Below are positions 58,101 through 64,000 of a DNA stretch of 64,000 bases, in pieces (position 1 is the stretch's first letter; each line of letters starts with the position of its first letter). Source of the DNA: Trichosphaerium sp. ATCC 40318 (Eukaryota > Discosea > Flabellinia > Trichosidae); assembly GCA_038496445.1 (NCBI GenBank), contig JALMLS010000378.1, positions 62,001-126,000 on the forward strand, written 5' to 3'. The notes beneath the pieces were generated by a model, which was not told the DNA's origin, searched no databases, and saw only the letters and a list, made by a program, of their open reading frames with translations. The translations under genes were made by a program, and so were the position numbers.

Positions 58101-58282
58101 TTCTATGATCTAGTTAGTATTTTTAAACCAAATACGCGGTGTACCCCCAGGAAACGCGTTCGTTGTGTATGATATGAGTAAGCTAAGGCGAAATGAGCGG
58201 TTTTGTCGCGAAATGTATTGTTATCATACCAGCTTTTTCCTACGGCCCCATCGCCAACGACAACGCACTTTATTGCTTGCAT
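55174..58282 (-). CDS. RhoBTB GTPase with a RING finger inside the second BTB domain
   Basis: Starts [17 protein letters not shown]. Exons then join to [24 protein letters not shown] and LGLWDTAGQ followed by [18 protein letters not shown], a full Rac/Rho GTPase with NKVD in [11 protein letters not shown] Lys/Pro linker ([20 protein letters not shown]) follows. BTB1: [49 protein letters not shown]2 starts [35 protein letters not shown]. It is then interrupted by about 150 residues holding a C3HC4 RING ([12 protein letters not shown]...CGHTFCRKC...CPVC) and a Glu/Lys-rich helix, and resumes [20 protein letters not shown], followed by BACK-like helices. The C-terminus CSVM is a CaaX prenylation box. 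BTB domains bind Cullin-3, so this may be a membrane-tethered, GTP-switched ubiquitin ligase; that is inference. Confidence 0.9.
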
Positions 58283-58910
58283 TTGATGTTGTGGTGTTAT
58301 ATTTTTGTTGATAAATAAACAATAAGCTAAAAGAAAGTTTAGCCTAACCAACACTTTTTATCAATTTTATTAAACACGAAAATAAAGTCACTCCTAGCTC
58401 GCTCAGTACTAGTAATGATATCAACGTGCACTTAAGATCTTGCGTAAGGTACTTGGTAAAGAAACACCTTTTCATTTTAGTATAAATGTTTCAACGACAG
58501 CTGAGTTGTCTGAATAGGTTGAAGCCTAGCACTTCAATCGGTGCATGTTATAAGTGCCTTAGCCTTTGGCAACGATATTGGAGGATACACATATCCACCA
58601 AGCTGATTAACGGAAAGATATTTTGAAGTTAGAGTGGAAACTATTTAAGCAATTTACATAAGCAATTTTGTTTGAAGACGACTTGAGATTGAATGTTTAG
58701 TATTCACGTGCTCATACACTCCGCATGTATAGCAATCTACTGATTGCTTGTAGATAATAATAGATTAGTAAACCACATATTTCACAAGTGTTCATGGTAG
58801 CTAATGCAAGTGTTACTAGTGTCAATCTCTTGGTTTTCATGACTTTAAATGAGTTGACCAAAAGTAAACGAAATTGGTTCAAGCGTTGTGTGAACAGCAA
58901 GTGGTTCTCA
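58283..58910. other. Divergent promoter region of RhoBTB and PH-domain genes
   Basis: No supported gene, although the PH gene could start upstream at 58788 in the same frame (adding about 40 residues with a hydrophobic stretch). TTCACGTGCT lies near 58705. Confidence 0.35.
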
Positions 58911-61091
58911 ATGGAGGTAGACGAAGATCTATTATACTCCGACTACATAGAAAAACAAAGAAGAGGTGGTTTATTCAAGGTAACGCTGTGAACAAACTGT
59001 AAAATATCTGAAACTTGTCAACTTGTTAATCAAATTGTCTCTGACGCATTAAACAGAAGTGGTCTAAGCGTAAACTAGAACTAAGGAAAGATTGCGTTGA
59101 ATACTTCAAGAAAGATTCAAAACAAGTACGACAATACCCTCATAATATATGTTACATTCAGACGACGTTGACACGTGATTTTTTTTTGTTTAGTTTTACA
59201 TCAAACGAAACTCTTTTCAGTTAGAGGAAGTTCTTAATGTACGGTTGGTAAACGAAAGATCATGGTATAAAAAAGGTGAAAAGCTTAAAGAGTTTCGTAT
59301 ATACACTGTTGAAGGGTTGTTATGTTTCCGTTCAGGTACGTATTTTTAGAAAAAAAACAACAAACAAATACAACTACTGCAATTTTTTTACGTTTTTGAA
59401 CGGTTCACGTGCTTTTAACCTGATTCACGCGTCTTTTCACTCAAATGTGATTAAACTTGTGTAGGTGCAGAGAATGCCAGATTGTGGGTGGAGCGCATAA
59501 ATCGAACTAAAGACGGTACAAAACTACTTTCTAGTGAAGAACTGACATCACAAATTAAAAGTTGTTGAGTCGCGAAAAAAGAGAAGTACTGTTGCAAGAT
59601 CTTGCTCAATAGCTCCAGCAGTGATTACAAATTACCCTGGAACGATAAGTCGTGCGTCAGCACCAGCCAGGAAGGCGGAACTACAACGTGAAGAATGGTA
59701 CTTCAGAAAAAAAAAGAACTAATTAAAACTCCTGTTCTTCAAAAGGGAGGGTTTCAAGAACCGTTATAAACAAATCCATCGTTTTTATGAATTTCTGAAT
59801 ATTACATATTGCGTTAATTGTTCGAACATTTTCTACATAACTACTAGTAGTTGTATAGATAACATTTCTTATCAATATAAATCACGTGTATATCTCTAAC
59901 ACATTGCTTCACCTTTTTCACAATTGACGTTTCATGTGTCTCTCTTGTTTCTTACTTCTTTTCTTTAGGAGCGCACCTTGTAATATCAAGCCTAAAGCGG
60001 CTACTACAAGAGAACCAAGAAGAAGTCAAAGACCAGCTCTACAAGATACGTACTGGAACAAAAACAACAAATCAATGCAAAAAAAGCAAGCCCAAATAAT
60101 AGAAGAGGAAGAAGAGGAAGAGGGAATTAACACTAACACGGAGTTCAAAGAAACGAAAAATATTTACAGCCGTTATAACGCCGGACATCCTAATGCTGAT
60201 ACCGAGAAAATAAGAAAAAACTTAGAAAAATTCAACAAGACAGTAGCTGGGAACCAGGATACTGACAGTACTATGACCACTAAAACTGGTCATACGTTTA
60301 TAAGCGACTATGCATACAATGACTTACTTCAGAACTTGGATGACCTTGAACCTCAACCGCCCTTGGAAGACAACGTGAACAAAGATTCTGATTCCGAAGA
60401 CTTATCCGGAAGCAGTGACTCAACGGATATCCCAAGAAGGGAATGGTATCGAGGAAGAGGTGCCGCTAATAGTGGTATTGATCCTCCTAAGAGGAATACA
60501 ACCGCGGCTGTAGAGAGGCCTCTCCGGAAGAAAGTTACAAATCCTGGATTAGTGTATTCTCAAAATTTTGGAATATCACTACCAGATAGCTTATTGGACC
60601 AACAAGGCAACTATGGTGGTTTACCCGGTCAAGAGGTACCTCAACATATGCGAAGGATCCATAGTCCAATACCAGCAACCCCACGTAAAGCTGTTGAAAC
60701 TACTACAGAAAGCGACGCGTACAGTGTTTTACCCAACAAAGAAGAGTTACGAAGGCGTTCCAGAGCTGCTTCCTTACCTACAAACCAACGACGACCTTAT
60801 ATGGCTCCTCCTAATCGCCCAGTTCCTAGACCAAATCGCCTTTCGCCACTTAGAGCTAACCGTCAGGAACAAACGACGCTAACGCCCAATAGAACATCTG
60901 GAGGTAGACCTACAAGAGGTGTTACTCCTCCAAGGAGAGGTGCTGTCCCAACAGCACATGGGTTTAGTATACCTGGTCAAAGACATCATCACCTGAGAAG
61001 TAGTCCTGAATATAATGCGCTCCCAGAATCTCCTACAACAGTTCGGCGGTTCCCAACAGGACCTAACCTTAAATTGCCTCAAATAAAGTAA
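58911..61091 (+). CDS. PH-domain protein with long disordered tail
   Basis: I start at MEVDEDLLYSDYIEKQRRGG because the PH fold begins at once: GGLFK, then after an intron KWSKRKLELRKDCVEYFKKD, LEEVLNVRLVNERSW, EFRIYTVEGLLCFRS, and the closing helix ENARLWVERINRTKDG. At about 59565 the frame hits TGA (SQIKSC), while the next frame is clearly coding (RKKRSTVARSCSIAPAVITN, YPGTISRASAPARKAELQRE). From there a 273-nt intron (59697-59969) leads in frame to SAPCNIKPKAATTREPRRSQ. The tail of about 370 residues is acidic, then Pro/Arg-rich (YMAPPNRPVPRPNRLSPLRA, GVTPPRRGAVPTAHGFSIPG) and ends NLKLPQIK. PH domains bind phosphoinositides, so a membrane-cytoskeleton adaptor is plausible. The single frame break may be a sequencing error, an odd intron, or two genes. 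Confidence 0.65.
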
Positions 61092-61318
61092 AACAAACTA
61101 GCAAAACTTGACTTGTGAATAAAAAACCGCTTAGTTGGAACTTCGTTTTATTATTATTATTTCGGCAACCTATTTTTACTAATTATTTCAAAGACAACAC
61201 GTGTTGATTGGGAACAAGTTACATTAGTTTGTGAGGCTAGTTTAACTCAAACGTCTGGGTATATCTATGGTTACTTAGAACATAAACGCGCTGTTCTAAT
61301 ATAAGCCTTTTTTTATTA

Positions 61319-62332
61319 TTACCACATATGAGTGAGTTTTCTATCAACAAGCTCAGGGTCATGTGGCGTTGCACCAATAACTGGAACCTTTCCAAATACA
61401 TCACTTGAAAACCAATTATAGTTCCCAGGTAGAATTTTAGTTATAGAGCAGTTAGCTATATATAATAGAATACTAGATGTAACAGGTGCTTTTAGCACAT
61501 GTGTAATCATAGACTTTATCGTGCCACCATGAGCAAACTTGAAAAAAAAAAAGTCAATCAAAGAAAAAATGTGAAATGCAGAGAGCCTTAAAGCATAGCT
61601 GACTTACAATAAAGACACACTCCCCAGGATGATTCTTTACAATCTCTTCATATCCTTTAGAGGCTCTAGCACGAAGATCTTACGACACTATTAGCAGGGT
61701 TGTAGTTTAGGTTATTGTAAAGGTACCGCCATCTGATTCTCCGTTTGGATATTTTTCACCAGCCTTGTGATTCTTGAATTCCGGTAGTGCTTGGATCTGA
61801 GCACCTGTGAGTGTCTGCCAGTCTCCAAAATCAATCTCACGAAATCGTTCATCTTCTTTTACTTCAAGTTTGAGATGTTTGGCGACGATTGACGCAGTTT
61901 CACTCTAAAACAAACAATTAGAAAAGTTAACAATTTTTCATTTCCTTTTTGTCAAATCAGACACGTGAAATGAACTGATTACGCTTAGAAAACGTACTGC
62001 ACGCTTTAAATCTGATGAATAGATAGCGTGGACCTTTTTATTAAGTCCGACAATGTACTTTGCTAGTTTCTCAGCCTGACCTCTTCCAACATCATTTAGA
62101 GAAGTATCGAACTGTCCTAAACAGATAATTAGACTCTACGACGCTGTTGATTCTGAAAACAACTAACAGTGCGCAAATACGATCTATAGGTTTATATGTA
62201 TCTATTTAGGCTCTCAAACTACGTTGTACCTTGTATCCGTCCAGTTTTGTTATAATCTGTTTGTCCATGACGAATAAGCCAAATCTCGGTGGAGTTTGCA
62301 GCGCTAAGCTCAGGTATGTTGTTTACACTCAT
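61319..62332 (-). CDS. Histidine phosphatase (phosphoglycerate-mutase-like)
   Basis: About five exons. MSVNNIPELSAANSTEIWLI leads to RHGQTDYNKTGRIQG, with the catalytic His of the RHG motif. Then FDTSLNDVGRGQAEKLAKYI, VHAIYSSDLKRA, SETASIVAKHLKLEVKEDER, REIDFGDWQTLTGAQI (with the proton-donor region Glu), RARASKGYEEIVKNHPGECV, and FAHGGTIKSMITHV with the second catalytic His. It ends DPELVDRKLTHMW. All four catalytic residues of the branch appear present. Cofactor-dependent mutase, fructose-2,6-bisphosphatase-like and broad phosphatase activities cannot be told apart; the short length (about 235 residues) favours a phosphatase of the cobC/PhoE type. Confidence 0.88.
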
Positions 62333-62441
62333 ACTATTCTAAAAAGTTGCTCACGTTTGCAAAAACAGTTCAATGAACCAAGTTTCCACTTAACTTGATT
62401 TGCTTAAGGCAGTACGACTCCTCAACGTTTGGTTACAACAA

Positions 62442-64000
62442 ATGATGAATTTCTCAGGGATTTCGGTAGATCAAGCGCTTGCTTACTACTATGAGAACCA
62501 TAAAAAAGCGTATACTAAAATAAAGGGAGAACAAATCAAAACTTTTGTAAAACAAGTTGAAAGCATATTAGACGCCGCAAATATAAGTGTAGCTAAACGC
62601 TTAGATGATTTACTTTACAAACAAATTGATACTGCCATCTATACAACCAATCAACCGTCAGTACCTTCTAAGGACCTTACAGTACCTAAACGCAAAGAAC
62701 TAAAGAGGTATGGACCAACATTTCGTATGATGAATTGTTTTTTTGTTTGTTTGTTTTTTTTACTAACACGTGGTACCAAAAGTGTACAATATATGATCCA
62801 TGAGGAACAAAGTATATTAGAGTTTCCTATAGAGATTATTTCAAATATTTTTCATTACACAAAACACAATGCAAGGTTTTCTGCCGCTCAATCATGTAAG
62901 TTATTTTCCAATGTTATTCATGATATTGTGGGATACGAGACAGTTTATCTCTCAAGTATTTTCGATATTCTAAAGGTTAGACAGTATAAAGGCATAATGG
63001 ACAACAGTCTCATTATAATACATGAAGATAGATACCTTAGTATCTATCAATTGTTATCTGGGTGTCGTAGCATAAAAATATCAAACTGGTGTGGCAATAA
63101 TCTCAGAGCAATCGCAAGCGCTCGATCTATTGACCTAAGCGATTCATTCAGAATAACTGATGAAAGCATACAAGACTTGAAAGGAGTTCATACAATTAAC
63201 TTAAGCGACTGTATGGTAACAGATAAAGGTATACAAGCTTTGAGAGGAGTACATACAATTGACATTCGACATTGTGATGCTGTGACAGATGAAGGGTTAA
63301 AAGCCTTGGAAGGAGTTCATAGCATTAACCTTCGCTATTGTACCAAAGTGACGGATGAAGGTATAAGTAAGTTGAAAGGAGTGCACACAATTGATCTCAC
63401 AATGTGTAAGCATATAAGTGATAAAGGTATAAGTAAGTTGAAAGGAGTTCACACTATTGACCTCTCAATGTGTGATCAAATAACAGATGAAGCCTTAAAA
63501 GCGTTGACAGGAGTCCATTCAATATACTTAGCAGGATGCCATCGAGTTACTGATGAAGGCATAAAATCATTGAAAGGTGTTCATACTATTGATCTTAGTA
63601 GTTGTTGCCGTATAACAGATGAAGGTGTAAAAGCATTAAAAGGGGTACACACAATTGAGCTCAGCTATGTGACAGTTACAGATGCAGGTATCAAAGCATT
63701 GAAAGGAGTTCATACCATTACTCTCCGATATTGTAACACAGTGACGGATGAAGGGATAAAAGCTCTGAGAGATGTACATACAATTACCCTCTACCATTGC
63801 AACCAAGTTACAGATGAAGGGATAAAAGCGTTGAATGGTGTTTATAGCATCAGTTTGTGGTTTATGCACTCAGTGACAGATGAAGGGATAAAAGCTTTAA
63901 AAGGTGTACACACTGTTACTCTTCATGAGTGTGGTCGAGTGACAGATGAAGGGATAAACGCATTGAAAGATGTACCTAAAATTTATATCAATCATTGTAG
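62442..64000 (+). CDS. F-box/leucine-rich-repeat protein, cut by the window edge
   Basis: Open frame from MMNFSGISVDQALAYYYENH to the end of the window without a stop. The first 85 residues are a helical segment (KIKGEQIKTFVKQVESILDA). A likely 75-nt intron (GTATGG...CAAAAG, with CTAAC before the acceptor) removes a Phe-rich stretch and keeps frame. The F-box follows: ILEFPIEIISNIFHYTK, FSAAQSCKLFSNVIHDIVGY. From about 63145 there are 13 repeats of 22-23 residues of the Cys-containing LRR type (EGIKALKGVHTIDLSSCCRI-TD). An alternative start is the Met at 62793, just before the F-box, in which case the first segment is a separate gene. Likely SCF adaptor; the C-terminus is missing here. Confidence 0.75.
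   Translation, partial: MMNFSGISVDQALAYYYENHKKAYTKIKGEQIKTFVKQVESILDAANISVAKRLDDLLYKQIDTAIYTTNQPSVPSKDLTVPKRKELKRYGPTFRMMNCFFVCLFFLLTRGTKSVQYMIHEEQSILEFPIEIISNIFHYTKHNARFSAAQSCKLFSNVIHDIVGYETVYLSSIFDILKVRQYKGIMDNSLIIIHEDRYLSIYQLLSGCRSIKISNWCGNNLRAIASARSIDLSDSFRITDESIQDLKGVHTINLSDCMVTDKGIQALRGVHTIDIRHCDAVTDEGLKALEGVHSINLRYCTKVTDEGISKLKGVHTIDLTMCKHISDKGISKLKGVHTIDLSMCDQITDEALKALTGVHSIYLAGCHRVTDEGIKSLKGVHTIDLSSCCRITDEGVKALKGVHTIELSYVTVTDAGIKALKGVHTITLRYCNTVTDEGIKALRDVHTITLYHCNQVTDEGIKALNGVYSISLWFMHSVTDEGIKALKGVHTVTLHECGRVTDEGINALKDVPKIYINHC

Noticed and set aside
1-64000. CRISPR array, bacterial operons, rRNA or tRNA genes
   Set aside because: No regularly spaced direct repeats, no ribosome-binding-site-led operons and no cloverleaf with proper A and B boxes. 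The hairpin GCGGGTG/CACCCGC at 3027 has a GGTTC loop but no tRNA frame around it.

Overview
The window is nuclear DNA of an AT-rich, compact, intron-bearing unicellular eukaryote. It carries DNA polymerase epsilon, CDP-diacylglycerol synthase, a Rab32-like GTPase and a RhoBTB protein, all broken by short (about 39-63 nt) spliceosomal introns. The usual 5' splice site is GTACGT or close to it, and a substantial minority of introns start with GC. I cannot name the species. Rab32, RhoBTB, F-box/MORN, F-box/LRR and secreted LamG, C-type lectin and Reeler proteins would fit a free-living protist (for example an amoebozoan-like lineage), but this is inference.

Layout. 1-1799: 3' part of a BTB/BACK-MATH-like gene. 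2135-4794: an F-box/MORN gene, a 317-bp retroposon with a 14-bp target-site duplication, an AlkB-like dioxygenase and an F-box-like gene. 4916-15469: a tandem array on the minus strand of four paralogous type I membrane proteins (signal peptide, beta-rich head, LamG-like domain, Pro/Thr/Ser stalk, conserved juxtamembrane module, transmembrane helix) plus a broken fifth fragment. 15930-16351: a decayed secreted-protein gene. 17190-19585 and 44955-47370: two arms of a 2.4-kb inverted duplication, each holding a secreted protein with four C-type-lectin-like repeats. 19775-22940: two secreted genes head to tail, a Reeler-domain protein and a candidate histidine-brace (LPMO-like) protein. 24409-40297: housekeeping genes (CDP-DAG synthase, DNA polymerase epsilon, Rab32-like) with an F-box/MORN gene and an unknown basic protein between them. 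40530-44418: small unknown genes and an F-box-DUF1963 gene with a broken partial copy. 47751-54932: a broken F-box/LRR gene, a GPI-anchored secreted protein and a GH5 cellulase. 55174-62332: a RhoBTB GTPase with a RING finger inside its second BTB domain, a PH-domain protein and a histidine phosphatase. 62442-64000: an intact F-box/LRR gene running off the edge.

Two themes stand out. One is a cell-surface and secretion repertoire (LamG/mucin-like receptors, lectins, Reeler, cellulase, candidate oxidase) that would suit a cell that binds and digests microbes or plant material. The other is a ubiquitin-targeting repertoire: five F-box-like genes with MORN, DUF1963, LRR or unknown C-termini, one F-box pseudogene, a BTB/BACK protein and the RhoBTB-RING. 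The most useful structural result is that many apparent frame breaks vanish once GC-AG introns are allowed. Comparison of paralogues in the tandem array shows the same intron using GC in some copies and GT in others.
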